Source of the DNA: Diphasiastrum complanatum
Taxonomy: Eukaryota; Streptophyta; Lycopodiopsida; Lycopodiales; Lycopodiaceae
Assembly: GCA_029204225.1 (NCBI GenBank)
Contig: CM055106.1
Coordinates: 9,164,274-9,228,273, forward strand
Length of the DNA stretch: 64,000 bases
Direction: 5' to 3'
Shown here: positions 53,301 through 60,034 of the stretch, piece by piece
Numbering within the stretch: the first letter of the stretch is position 1
Layout: each line of letters starts with the position of its first letter
The notes under the pieces: model-generated
The model's database searches: none
What the model saw: only the letters and a program-made list of their open reading frames with translations
What the model was told of the DNA's origin: nothing
Program-made: the position numbers and the translations under genes

Positions 53301-55634
53301 AAACCTTACTTTCCCTGGCCTAAGAACTTGGAAGGTGCACATTGCCTCCATAGACTTGGGATTGATGTGACCAAGCCCTTTTTGCCACAACTCCGATGTA
53401 CAATCTTATCCTTGCCAACCATCATCACGTGGTTAGTCCCAACAAGGGTGGTACCCTCTTTCTACAACCCTAAACCTTCCATATAAACCCTAAGATGACC
53501 CGTCACTCCAACTTTTACATGCATGTTAAGGTGGGCTCCATTTCCTACCAACCAACATGTTATTTCAAGACCTAATTTTTACTCCATGTAAGATGACAAA
53601 TCCACTCCATGTGAGAAATGATCCTATGTCTTAACTGCTAGATATAGATCATATTTAACATCCTTAATGACTAATCATGGCTATGCCAACTCATGATGAT
53701 ATGACCTAAATCTATCAAGCCAATCTTAACATATTTAACCTTCCAACCCTTAAATTAGCATTTGTATTTCTGAAAAGCATAAAAAAACACTTAACAAAGA
53801 TCAATAACATTTCAAACGTTTGAATGCCACATTGGGCTTGGCATTCTGTACTATTTCTTGGCAGAGCTACAGAAGTTTATTATTCCCTGAATGTTGAGAA
53901 AGTTGAAGCATCCCTTGGGTGACAAATAGTTCTTCATGCCAGTTGTAAATGATGTTGCTGAAGACTTATGCATTTTAGGGAAAATCACTGTCCTTATGTA
54001 CTTCATATGCCTTTGTAAATTTCACAATGAATGCTTCATTGGTTGCTGCATATGGAAATGAAGATAATCTTATACGAATTCATCTTGTATTTCTTCACTC
54101 TCTTCGTTTAGGTGGTCTCATTCAGTGTTCAGATTTCTGATCAGAAATGAGTAGTCAAATCAAGAAGAGGATATCAGTTTAGTTTGCCACACCTCTCAAA
54201 GATATTCTTCTTGCGACAAGAGGCTGCTCTTATCTTTGATGAAGATTTTTTCATTATTCTGAACATGCACATATAAATGATCTATGACCTCCATCAATAA
54301 GAGCAAACAATGTCAGAAGAGGTTAATTTTATTTACTTAGCCAGTTGCCCATGATTGAGTTGATGGTCCAAAATGATTCTTCAATGTCAAAATTCCATAT
54401 GTCTTATCCTGTCCTAGTCTGTTGTCGTGGTTTTCTGATTGCAATTGAAACCATTGTATGCACTTTCTTATTTGTAATTCATTGTTGGTGTTCCCATTTG
54501 AGCTATTTACGTTATTGGCTACCCTTAGGTGATAATCGATGTATGCTGAATTTGTTTATCCGTGTTGCAGCTCTCCAACTGAGAAAAAGAGGAGAGCAGG
54601 TGGCTTAAATAAGGGCTGCCAGCTGTCTCCAGAGCTACAAGCTGTTATTGGTGAATCGATCTTGCCTAGAACTCAGGTAAATTCTACTCCAATATTGTGG
54701 GCATACATTGTGAAAATTCTGGTATATTCAAAGGGTACAACTTTCTGAGAACCTTTAGGAATCTTGTTCATTTTAACGTGATTGTGCATCAGGTGGTTAA
54801 ACAACTGTGGGTCTACATACGCAAAAACAACTTGCAAGATCCAGAAAATAGGAAAAGGATCATCTGCAATGATGCATTGCGCACACTGTTTGAGACTGAT
54901 TCAACTGATATGTTCAAAATGAACAAGCTTTTATCAAAGCACATTTGGTCACTTGATAGTGCTCAAGGTGAGATAGCAAATGAACTCAAAACTTTCTATG
55001 CAGGCTCGGTTGGATCGTAACACCATTTTTGTTTGTTGCCTTTACATATTATAGTCATATCTGTTGGATGCAGGGGGGAATCATGCAGAACCAAGGCCCA
55101 AAAAACAAAAGACACCAAAAAAGGAGGGTGGCAAAGGGAAAAACTCGGTGTTTCTTGCACCTCATCCCATTTCAGGTGCACTTCAGAACTTTTTTGGAAC
55201 AGGTGAAACTCAGGTGTCGCGTGCAGAGGTGGTGAAAAGGTTATGGGAGTACATAAAGGAACACCAGTTGCAGGTATTGTTACTATAGGCTTTATCTGGT
55301 GCATGTGTTTGGAAGTGCACACATGTATATTGTAAATTATATGCAATGTTAAAGCAATCTCCTTTGTGCGTTTGTTTTTGGAAGGATGTCTCCATATTGA
55401 AATTTAGGTGCATCAGCAGTTTTTAAGAGAATGCTTACAGATATGAATGTGACAGACCTGATGTACCTTCATGCATGCTGCTGTTGCTTGCTGTCTATTC
55501 TGCAATATTTTCAGGATCCTGCTGACAAAAAGAGGATAATATGCGATAGCAAGCTGCAAGAATTGTTTGAATGTGACAATTTTGTAGGCTTCAGTATGAC
55601 AAAGCTATTATCTCCACATTTTGTTAAGGAGTGA
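28565..55634 (+). CDS. DEK_C and double SWIB/MDM2 domain protein, 5 exons, 312 aa
   Basis: The spliced frame joins 28565-28902, 54571-54676, 54793-54967, 55074-55273 and 55515-55634 (939 nt). Residues about 3-58 form a DEK_C domain ([17 protein letters not shown] ... [14 protein letters not shown]), followed by an acidic linker. Residues about 128-205 are a first SWIB domain ([14 protein letters not shown] ... [13 protein letters not shown] ... [10 protein letters not shown]), then a lysine-rich linker ([14 protein letters not shown]). A second SWIB domain (about 231-312; [26 protein letters not shown]) ends with the stop. This layout is that of plant SWIB proteins related to yeast upstream activation factor subunit spp27 and the SWI/SNF SWIB fold; a nuclear role in chromatin or RNA polymerase I transcription is known for relatives and inferred here. 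All introns have GT-AG ends and matching phases (2, 0, 1, 0). Intron 1 is 25,668 bp and full of retrotransposons. An extra small exon inside intron 1 cannot be excluded. Confidence 0.9.
28988..29597. other. Intron sequence, nothing recognised
   Basis: A/T-rich sequence lies between exon 1 and the TRIM-like element. A 106-codon minus frame (29120-29440) has no known motif. Confidence 0.5.
29598..30811 (-). mobile_element. TRIM-like miniature LTR element
   Basis: Direct repeats of about 87 bp (29598-29685 and 30726-30811) share TAGGGCAAACACTAACTG and TGATATAGAGTAAGCCCCTCC with two or three changes. Next to the inner edge of the right copy is GGCTCTGATACCA (30713-30725), a primer-binding site on the minus strand. 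A purine run (reverse complement AGGAGGGG) lies at the inner edge of the left copy. The interior, about 1 kb, has no recognisable protein. Short terminal repeats with PBS and no coding capacity define TRIM elements. The LTR limits and target duplication are not settled. Confidence 0.6.
31058..32060 (+). pseudogene. Copia gag relic
   Basis: ATG at 31058 gives [20 protein letters not shown] and [20 protein letters not shown], a typical copia Gag start. A shift near 31385 leads to [20 protein letters not shown] and [20 protein letters not shown]. After a stop near 31587 and a further shift, [11 protein letters not shown] is the second half of a CCHC zinc knuckle (upstream Cys pair in another frame near 31820). 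At least three frame changes make it non-functional. Confidence 0.85.
32057..34926 (+). pseudogene. Copia pol relic: protease, integrase, RT, RNase H
   Basis: Protease ([10 protein letters not shown]) is followed by GVLYVPG-like text, the integrase HHCC finger ([14 protein letters not shown] ... [10 protein letters not shown]) and the core HSDVCGPM ... FIDNFSRF. A stop (about 32828) and a frame change follow. [20 protein letters not shown] is in another frame near 32940-33000, then [18 protein letters not shown] resumes at about 33025. RT carries [35 protein letters not shown] and [13 protein letters not shown]; after another shift [10 protein letters not shown] is at about 34070. RNase H shows [15 protein letters not shown], then a deletion before EAEYRA, and ends [12 protein letters not shown]. 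Multiple shifts, stops and deletions: inactive. Confidence 0.88.
35030..35433 (+). repeat. 3' LTR of the 31-35 kb copia element
   Basis: It starts TGTTAGAAATAAATGAC directly after AAGGAGGG and is taken to end at CCTACA (35433), giving 404 bp. The right end is chosen from the terminal CA and the sharp change to a palindrome-rich tract, not from a second copy. Confidence 0.6.
35435..35575. repeat. Cluster of GAATCGGCCGATTC palindromes
   Basis: Within 140 bp the words ATCGGCCGATTCGAA, TTGGCCGATTCGG, AATCGGCCCCGA and TCGAATCGAC recur. GAATCGGCCGATTC, a perfect 14-bp palindrome, appears at about 35510-35523 and 35555-35568. It is CG-rich compared with its surroundings. Confidence 0.8.
35590..38312 (-). 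pseudogene. Ty3/gypsy element with RT-RNase H deleted
   Basis: On the minus strand, Gag starts [18 protein letters not shown] at 38312. It continues through a broken capsid to a basic region and a partial knuckle ([14 protein letters not shown]). Protease follows ([20 protein letters not shown], 37499-37149). RT begins with [20 protein letters not shown] (about 36640-36690) and YHQIKTHP, then jumps at about 36540 straight to [20 protein letters not shown]. That is the integrase N-terminus with its HHCC finger ([11 protein letters not shown] ... [13 protein letters not shown]) and core ([30 protein letters not shown]). [13 protein letters not shown] segment ends near 35600. RT palm, thumb and RNase H are thus removed in one event. 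Stops elsewhere confirm decay. No LTR was identified at either end. Confidence 0.85.
38313..39215. other. Intron sequence, nothing recognised
   Basis: A/T-rich text lies between the gypsy gag start and the chromovirus LTR. It may include leader or LTR of the 35.6-38.3 kb gypsy element, but no boundary motif was found. Confidence 0.5.
39216..39579 (+). repeat. 5' LTR of the chromovirus, truncated
   Basis: It matches 43340-43703 at equal length (364 bp) and ends ATTCTAACA. It contains CTATGTATATAGAGG (about 39273), a TATA-like motif. Homology with the 3' LTR begins abruptly at TGCCGCGTGTCG. Confidence 0.88.
39582..39597 (+). promoter_or_regulatory. Primer-binding site of the chromovirus
   Basis: TGGTATCAGAGCTACC lies two bases after the 5' LTR end and is complementary to initiator tRNA-Met. 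Confidence 0.88.
40149..43165 (+). pseudogene. Chromovirus gag-pol relic with chromodomain
   Basis: A knuckle tail [15 protein letters not shown] is followed, after a frame change, by protease ([18 protein letters not shown], 40474-40998, clean frame). RT survives only as [20 protein letters not shown] and KIDLRSSYH with many stops (40985-41300). RNase H ends with [18 protein letters not shown]. Integrase (41840-42660) has the zinc finger ([15 protein letters not shown] ... [13 protein letters not shown]) and the core ([41 protein letters not shown]), then a TAG. The GPY/F region [19 protein letters not shown] and a chromodomain ([20 protein letters not shown], about 43050-43110) close the frame at 43165. 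The chromodomain targets integration to particular chromatin in intact relatives. Stops in RT and integrase make this copy inactive, though protease and the C-terminus are well kept. Confidence 0.9.
43163..43177 (+). promoter_or_regulatory. Polypurine tract of the chromovirus
   Basis: TAAAGGGGGAGGGAA directly before the TGTTAC of the 3' LTR. Confidence 0.85.
43178..43703 (+). repeat. 3' LTR of the chromovirus, 526 bp
   Basis: It starts TGTTACATACCC and ends TTTCTAACA. Its last 364 bp align with the 5' copy. Confidence 0.9.
43704..44985. other. Intron sequence with a (GA)n microsatellite
   Basis: No gene is recognised. Short frames here (for example 43739-44104 plus and 44083-44466 minus) show no known motif. 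A (GA)n array lies at 44546-44614. Confidence 0.5.
44546..44614. repeat. (GA)n microsatellite, about 34 units
   Basis: Uninterrupted GA dinucleotides. Confidence 0.97.
44986..45216 (-). pseudogene. Copia reverse-transcriptase fragment
   Basis: The minus frame contains [20 protein letters not shown] followed by [15 protein letters not shown], the entry region of copia RT (compare NVIGCKWVFKLKLNANGSV in the intact element). Ends are undefined and the flanks (45217-45430) are too decayed to read. Confidence 0.8.
45431..46111. other. Intron sequence, nothing recognised apart from short CT runs
   Basis: Pyrimidine-rich text with a (TC)n run near 45880-45897. The start of the LTR relic at 46112 may lie further left, near 45910, but has no second copy to define it. 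Confidence 0.4.
46112..46384 (+). repeat. LTR relic followed by a primer-binding site
   Basis: This segment ends GAGGACTTTATAT and is followed at 46385-46397 by TGGTATCAGAGCC. It contains GGTATAAGTATACC (about 46155), a TATA-like motif. An inverted copy lacking about 90 internal bases lies at 47333-47515. Confidence 0.6.
46399..46612 (-). pseudogene. Gypsy integrase core fragment, copy 1
   Basis: On the minus strand the text reads [17 protein letters not shown], then YGLPK and FAKLEMAL. This is the stretch after the first catalytic Asp of a gypsy integrase (compare [16 protein letters not shown] and [15 protein letters not shown] in the chromovirus). About 215 bp are nearly identical to 48015-48236. 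Stops are present. Confidence 0.7.
46613..47283. other. Intron sequence, nothing recognised
   Basis: No domain or LTR boundary is seen. The last 250 bp become purine-rich as they approach the (GA)n array at 47284. Confidence 0.45.
47284..47333. repeat. (GA)n microsatellite
   Basis: About 24 GA units end exactly where the inverted LTR copy begins. Confidence 0.97.
47333..47515 (-). repeat. Inverted copy of the 46112-46384 LTR relic
   Basis: The reverse complement of 47333-47515 reproduces both flanks of 46112-46384, joined at CCAATCTCACAATC and CAGGTTCC-like points, with an internal deletion. Its end abuts a (GA)n array on one side and a gypsy integrase relic on the other. Confidence 0.75.
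47516..48236 (-). pseudogene. Gypsy integrase relic, core to GPY/F region
   Basis: On the minus strand, 48236-48015 repeats the core fragment of 46399-46612. From about 47900 to 47520 the text then reads [24 protein letters not shown] and [18 protein letters not shown]. These match the chromovirus segment [13 protein letters not shown] and [18 protein letters not shown]. Stops and shifts are frequent, so it is an old relic of a related family. Confidence 0.78.
48240..51369. other. Intron sequence, 3.1 kb without recognisable content
   Basis: A/T-rich sequence without a known protein motif. A poly-G run of about ten lies near 50332. The longest frame (48946-49299, plus, 117 codons) is unrecognised. 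Confidence 0.5.
51370..52070 (-). pseudogene. Copia RT end and RNase H
   Basis: On the minus strand [16 protein letters not shown], then [20 protein letters not shown] with a stop, and then [20 protein letters not shown]. RNase H motifs follow: [52 protein letters not shown] and [10 protein letters not shown]. The last 168 codons (51873-51370) are one clean frame. It closely resembles the RNase H of the intact 818-6971 element ([19 protein letters not shown]), so it is the same lineage. It joins head to head at about 52070 with a plus-strand integrase piece. Confidence 0.88.
52071..53265 (+). pseudogene. Copia integrase to RT-entry fragment
   Basis: The plus strand encodes [17 protein letters not shown], the integrase zinc finger ([18 protein letters not shown] ... 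[14 protein letters not shown]) and the core [20 protein letters not shown] (Asn replaces the first Asp). It continues with [30 protein letters not shown] (Gly replaces the Asn) and, after a shift, [15 protein letters not shown] from the third catalytic segment. It then reads [20 protein letters not shown] and ends in the RT-entry region [20 protein letters not shown]. Frame changes near 52250, 52640 and 53000 and a missing catalytic Asp make it inactive. Confidence 0.88.
53270..53460 (-). pseudogene. Small copia integrase fragment
   Basis: The minus strand reads [12 protein letters not shown] followed by [14 protein letters not shown] in a shifted frame, the HHCC finger region of a copia integrase. 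It adjoins the plus-strand fragment ending at 53265. Confidence 0.65.
53461..54560. other. 3' end of intron 1, nothing recognised
   Basis: A/T-rich intron sequence leading to the T-rich tract and acceptor at 54570. A minus-strand copia trace may continue to about 53560, but is too weak to call. Confidence 0.5.
54571..54676 (+). CDS. SWIB gene exon 2: start of first SWIB domain
   Basis: Acceptor TGTTGCAG ends at 54570; donor CAG|GTAAAT follows 54676 in phase 0. It codes [14 protein letters not shown] and then [20 protein letters not shown]. Confidence 0.9.
54793..54967 (+). CDS. SWIB gene exon 3: rest of first SWIB domain
   Basis: Acceptor CATCAG ends at 54792; donor AAG|GTGAGA follows 54967 in phase 1. 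It codes [20 protein letters not shown] through [16 protein letters not shown]. Confidence 0.92.
55074..55273 (+). CDS. SWIB gene exon 4: basic linker, start of second SWIB
   Basis: Acceptor GATGCAG ends at 55073; donor CAG|GTATTG follows 55273 in phase 0. It codes a Lys/Pro-rich linker and [18 protein letters not shown]. The intron-exon cut inside the second SWIB falls after LQ, close to the RTQ|VVK boundary style of the first, as expected of a domain duplication. Confidence 0.9.
55515..55634 (+). CDS. SWIB gene exon 5: end of second SWIB domain and stop
   Basis: Acceptor TTTTCAG ends at 55514. It codes [20 protein letters not shown] through [12 protein letters not shown] and TGA. The second SWIB reads SPHF where the first has SKHIW, a slight divergence at the last helix. 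Confidence 0.92.
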   Translation, partial: DPADKKRIICDSKLQELFECDNFVGFSMTKLLSPHFVKE

Positions 55635-57159
55635 GAGGTACAGTACACATACTTATATGCCACGTCAAACAACGAATATATTGTCTACATAATGCACCTT
55701 GTCATAATTTTCATCATTTTCTCTAGCAGTTAGATGGATTTTGAGGACGTAGACGATGCTTTTTCCCACTAAATAAGATTCTAGCCATAATCAAGTTTTT
55801 AATGCAATGCAGGTCTTTGCCTACTTGTTCTCGTTCATGACTCATGTGTGTTAATGTTAAATTCTGCAAAATGATGCAGCAACTCTGAAGTTCTGTTGAG
55901 CATGATTCAACTTCCTCCGAGTGGAACATATATCTTACATGCTATGTCTGTCTGTCACCCCTAACAAGTTTGTTCTGACAGTTGAGGGAAGTTGAATACT
56001 TGCACCTTAAGAGATGAAGTTTATGCAGACTGTGTCATAGATTTGTACTTTTCTATGGTTCAAATGCCAGTGCATGATCTCAAACAAGTTCTTTTGATTC
56101 AGTAGAATGAACTAAGTCAATACTGTCACACTCCATTTACCGCTTATTGAGATTTTTCCATAAGTGGTTTATTTAACCAAGTGACACAGGCTTACAAGCT
56201 TCATCCTAAGGATTTTTTTGGTTTAAGGTACAACTGTCTTGAGCCATTAGAGTACTTTCTCTTGATGCAAGTATTGGTTTGAGTAATTGTTATTTCCGGC
56301 TTTATGATCTTGGTTGTTAAATAGTAAATCATGCTTGATGTTGTCAAACAGAACTAAACAGAGTACTGATATCTTGAATGCTAGTCTGAAGGGATAACAA
56401 TTGAATCTGGCCTTCACCTCCAGAGAAGTGTTATAAATGCAACACATTGATCTGTGTAAGGTATAGAAGCTAATGTGGATGTATTCTTATGCTTGTAACT
56501 TGCATCAACTCTTGGGCATGGATAATGAGCTGGGATGTCTTACCATCTAGTCCAGGCTAGGATGGTCTAATATTTTGTGGATGGACTTCATAGAGTAAAA
56601 GATTGCTTGTCTCTTATGTTATGTTGAGGCACTGTCCAGACTTTGCATTGATATATCCTTTATGCCACATTAGCAAATATCTATATGTATGAAAGGTATT
56701 GTGGACGCATTTTTATCCACATATCCTTGCCAGCTCTTGGGCACTGATGACATGTAGATATGTCATAGCATTTGGTCTAGGCTATCCATGGAGTTGACGA
56801 TCTCATATTTTGTGAGTAAGGCTCCATAGAGCTGAAGATTGCAGGTTTTGTTTTGCTATGTTCAGGTACAAGTCTAGACTAAACATCGATGTATAATGTA
56901 CTGACACTTCAATACTTTTTGATGGTTTTTTTTGTAAATAATCAAAAGCTGATAAATGATTAGGATTGGTTGCAGTTAAACTGGGTTTGTAGATGATATT
57001 TTCTACTTTCGTGCGAGGCCCATCCCATGCTTGACTATAAATGTCATATAAAGTTAATGCATCACTTGGATTTAGGATAATGTTTACGAGCTCAATACTT
57101 GATGTTTTCTTTTCCATTTCTACTTTTTTGGAGTCTGATACAAGCTTTTGAGTTTCTAT
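55635..57159 (+). other. 3' flank of the SWIB gene with a diverged tandem duplication
   Basis: It begins with the probable 3' UTR; no unambiguous polyadenylation signal was fixed (AATAAG-like words near 55771). Two copies of a segment of about 228 bp start near 56473 and 56702 (GTGGATGTATTC / GTGGACGCATTT ... CTCTTGGGCA ... TCTAATATTTTGTG / TCTCATATTTTGTG). They are clearly related but heavily diverged. Confidence 0.55.
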
Positions 57160-57199
57160 TCAAAGCTTCTTTTGAACACAAATTAGCCAGTATCCACTA

Positions 57200-57313
57200 T
57201 ATATTCTTTTGATCTTGTATGGTGTGTGTGTGCCTGAGCTGAATCGAACTCTAGATCTTGAGGTGAGAAAAGGAGTCTTGAACCAACAAGCTACAATAAC
57301 TGGACCAGTACCT
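57200..57313 (-). repeat. tRNA-derived SINE-like element
   Basis: On the minus strand TGGTCCAGTTATTGTAGC (about 57289-57306) resembles a pol III box A region, and GAGTTCGATTCAGCTC (about 57237-57252) is a good box B (consensus GGTTCGANTCC). The spacing is near 50 bp, and a run of GCACACACACACC follows. The copy is decayed. A related scrap (AAAGGAGTCTCAACCAACA) lies near 57456. Confidence 0.5.
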
Positions 57314-57360
57314 GCCATTTGTAGTATATTGTGACAAGCACATTTGTAGTAATTAAGAAT

Positions 57361-58196
57361 CATGCAACTACCCTGGCATTAATTCATGGCCTCTGTGGTT
57401 AGTAGGTTTCTTTTAAATCTCGTGTCCATGCACTGAGTGGATTCTCGTGGTGTGGAAAGGAGTCTCAACCAACAGATCTTTTATTGTTGGACTTTTGATG
57501 AGAAATTTTGCAGACTTCAACTTAATCCAAGGTAACAATGCTCTTTAATGGCAATCCAGTGGAAGTTTGCATCAGAATTGAGGAGGCATGTGGACTAAAC
57601 AAAATCATGCTTCGAGTTGTCCTCTGCCAAATAATTGTTAGCTGTTTTCTTGGATAAACTTTTCAAAGAAATATTTGTTTAAGGTGTCAAAATATTGTTA
57701 GCTTTCTTTTCTTGGAAAACTTTCCAAAGAAATATTTGTTTAAGGTATCAAAACACGATGACATTTGTTTTGGGACTTTGATCTGAAAAAGAGTAATTTT
57801 TTTTGGTGTTTTTTAATGGTCCTAGTTTTAGGCCAAAATCATGGATTTTTTTAATAAATCTTTAAATTTTGTTTCTAAAAAAAGCCAAAAAATGCATATT
57901 TTAAATAAAGAACTACAAGTTTTTTGTTGTGAACTTCATAAAACCATCATAATTACAAATGAAATAATAATTCAAGAGAACAAATGATTTTTGAAACTCG
58001 AAATCCCATTGAAATGCAAAATAACTTAAAATATATTTGCACATTCTTTTTTTTAAAGTACATTTTTTAAGGAATTTTCACTGATGCCTCTCAATTCAAA
58101 ACTTGACATATTTTCAACACTCGTTTTCAGCTGATGAAGTGGAAGACCCGTCTTCTTCATCAGAGTCAACTGGCATGTTTTCTTCAGAATCTGCGT
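57361..58196. other. Intergenic, nothing recognised
   Basis: A/T-rich text with one short tandem echo (GGAAACTTTCCAAAGAAATA-type words near 57655 and 57715). Confidence 0.45.
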
Positions 58197-59598
58197 CTAA
58201 TGTTGACAAAAAACTTTGTAAATCAGCTTTTTTCTGTTGATGAGGAGTGGAGGATGATGGTTTTTCAAGTAATCCAAGTCGTTTTTAAGTGCCAAAACAT
58301 TTACATTCTGTAGATTCAAATCGTCGATCCTTGGTTGATTTGTTGGCAATCTCTTTCTCTTGCCCTTTGGATCTACTTGCAACATTTCGAGTTCGTACCT
58401 TCTCAAAAAAGCATTCATTAAAGTGGTGCGCAATCAATGGACACGTAGTACTTTTGTTGGATTGCTATTTTGAATAAAACCAAATACTTTGGCAATCCAA
58501 AATGGATGTCCTTCATTGTTTTCTGAAGCTAGAAGTGCAACAAGGCTTCCAATTTGGATTTCATTCAAATTACCGTGCCATTTCGTTTTTGCAGCTTTTA
58601 CACTTTGCCTATTCTGCCTTGAGCTCATATAAATTTCACGTTTTTCACCTTGCACAAGCTGCAGGAAATCATTATCTCGAGGAAGATCTGAAGGTTCGAC
58701 AGTCGTAGTTGATGTTCCTAATTTATGAGACCAATGAAAGTCATCAGTTGTTGATGTATGTTCGAGATTGAGCAAACTGATTTTTTGTTCCTCGAAAAAG
58801 TCCATCCACCAATGCTGATCAAACTCATCAAAAAAATGATAAGCTACTTGATTCCAAAAAATATAATGAGGCAAATGGATCAATCTCACGATGTTCTCTT
58901 TGCGCCTTTTGTTCTTCTAGCAAGGACTTCAAGGGAGATAACACATCAAGCTTGATTTGAGTCGATGGAATGTTAAGCAAAAATTGAACTCCTTCAAGAG
59001 GTAGCCACGAAACTGAATTTGAAAATAGTTTGCCCCATAATAATATAATGCCTGATTCGTTACATTTGATTTCAAACTGGTGCTGAAAGCTAATATCATT
59101 AATATTAGCTACGCATCGCTCTATTTCGTTGGACGCCTTAACATAATCACAAAAATCATACGTGTATTTGATTAATGACATGTTTGGCTTTGGCACATAC
59201 GATTCCTCAACAATGCTTTGAAGCACTGGTAATAAAAATGCTTTCTTGCGTCTCAACCCCTTAGAAAAGCAACTAAACATTTGATTAATTTGATCGTGGG
59301 TATGTCCTACCAACAAAAATTCTATTTTTACTTTTTTTTTGAATTTTTTTTTCTCCACTAGCATAGACAAGTATGCCAAAACAGTTTGATTTTTATTTTC
59401 CCTAGCAGTGTTGTCAAGCTGCAAATAAAGTATTTCTGGAAGATTTTCACCAAATTCGCAAATTATCTTATGTACAATGGTGATCGTCAAATTTGAATCA
59501 TTTCGAACATTGGGATAATTAAAAAAGGCCTTGGACTCCAAAGTGCCATTAAACACAAGTGCTCCAACGAGATGAACATGAGGTTGTGGAGAGAGCAA
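58197..59598 (-). pseudogene. DUF7869-type transposase-like ORF, broken
   Basis: Three minus-strand frames form one protein trace. 59598-58828 (256 codons) reads LYLQLDNTARENKNQTVLAY, then FLLVGHTHDQINQMFSCFSK; the LDN and GHTHDQI motifs are those of DUF7869 proteins, which have an RNase-H-like look and occur in lineage-specific, transposon-like families. A frameshift near 58885 leads to 58889-58434 (YIFWNQVAYHFFDEF ... GSLVALLASENNEGHPFWIA), and a TGA at 58434-58436 is followed in the same frame by 58433-58197. That part is Lys/Arg-rich (PKGKRKRLP). The N-terminal part, with the usual Cys-rich region, is absent; homology stops near 59600. The family assignment is from memory of the motifs, and the biochemical role is unknown. 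Confidence 0.55.
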
Positions 59599-59599
59599 T

Positions 59600-60034
59600 A
59601 GAAGGCCAAATAAGATATGTGAGTATTCTATGTGAAGGTAGTGATCTTTATGGGATTATTGCACATAGAAGATGGAAAACGTGAGTGTGTGGAGACCAGC
59701 CAAACATCTTCTTGAGACTTTTTTGTACCATTTTTCTCTTTGCTTTGTTCGGAGACTTTAGTGCATCATCGTGAGTGAACCTTGTTGTTAGAATTGGTTT
59801 TAGGGTGGGTGCTAGGGAGAGTGATTTTTTTTTTTCTCAAGCTTCTCTTGGCGTAGGTGGTGGCTATGAGCATTCATGTGGTTAATGTGAACGAGGCCTT
59901 TTTTTCGTAGTTTTTTTCTTAGGTATAAGGGGGTATAGTTTAGGGGTTTAGAGTGCAGCCATTGGCATTATGGGTTAGTGTTTGGTGGCTTTTGAGGCGT
60001 GTTAGTTTTTCTTTTTCACCTATGTCCATGCGTT
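59600..60034. other. Intergenic, nothing recognised
   Basis: T-rich sequence, no motif. Confidence 0.45.

Larger units (their letters stand above)
28903..54570 (+). other. Giant intron 1 (25.7 kb) of the SWIB gene
   Basis: The intron begins GTTTGG and ends with a T-rich run and GTTGCAG. Its content is almost wholly retrotransposon: listed elements lie at 29598-30811, 31058-35433, 35590-38312, 39216-43703, 44986-45216, 46112-48236 and 51370-53460, with plain A/T-rich sequence between them. Confidence 0.85.
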
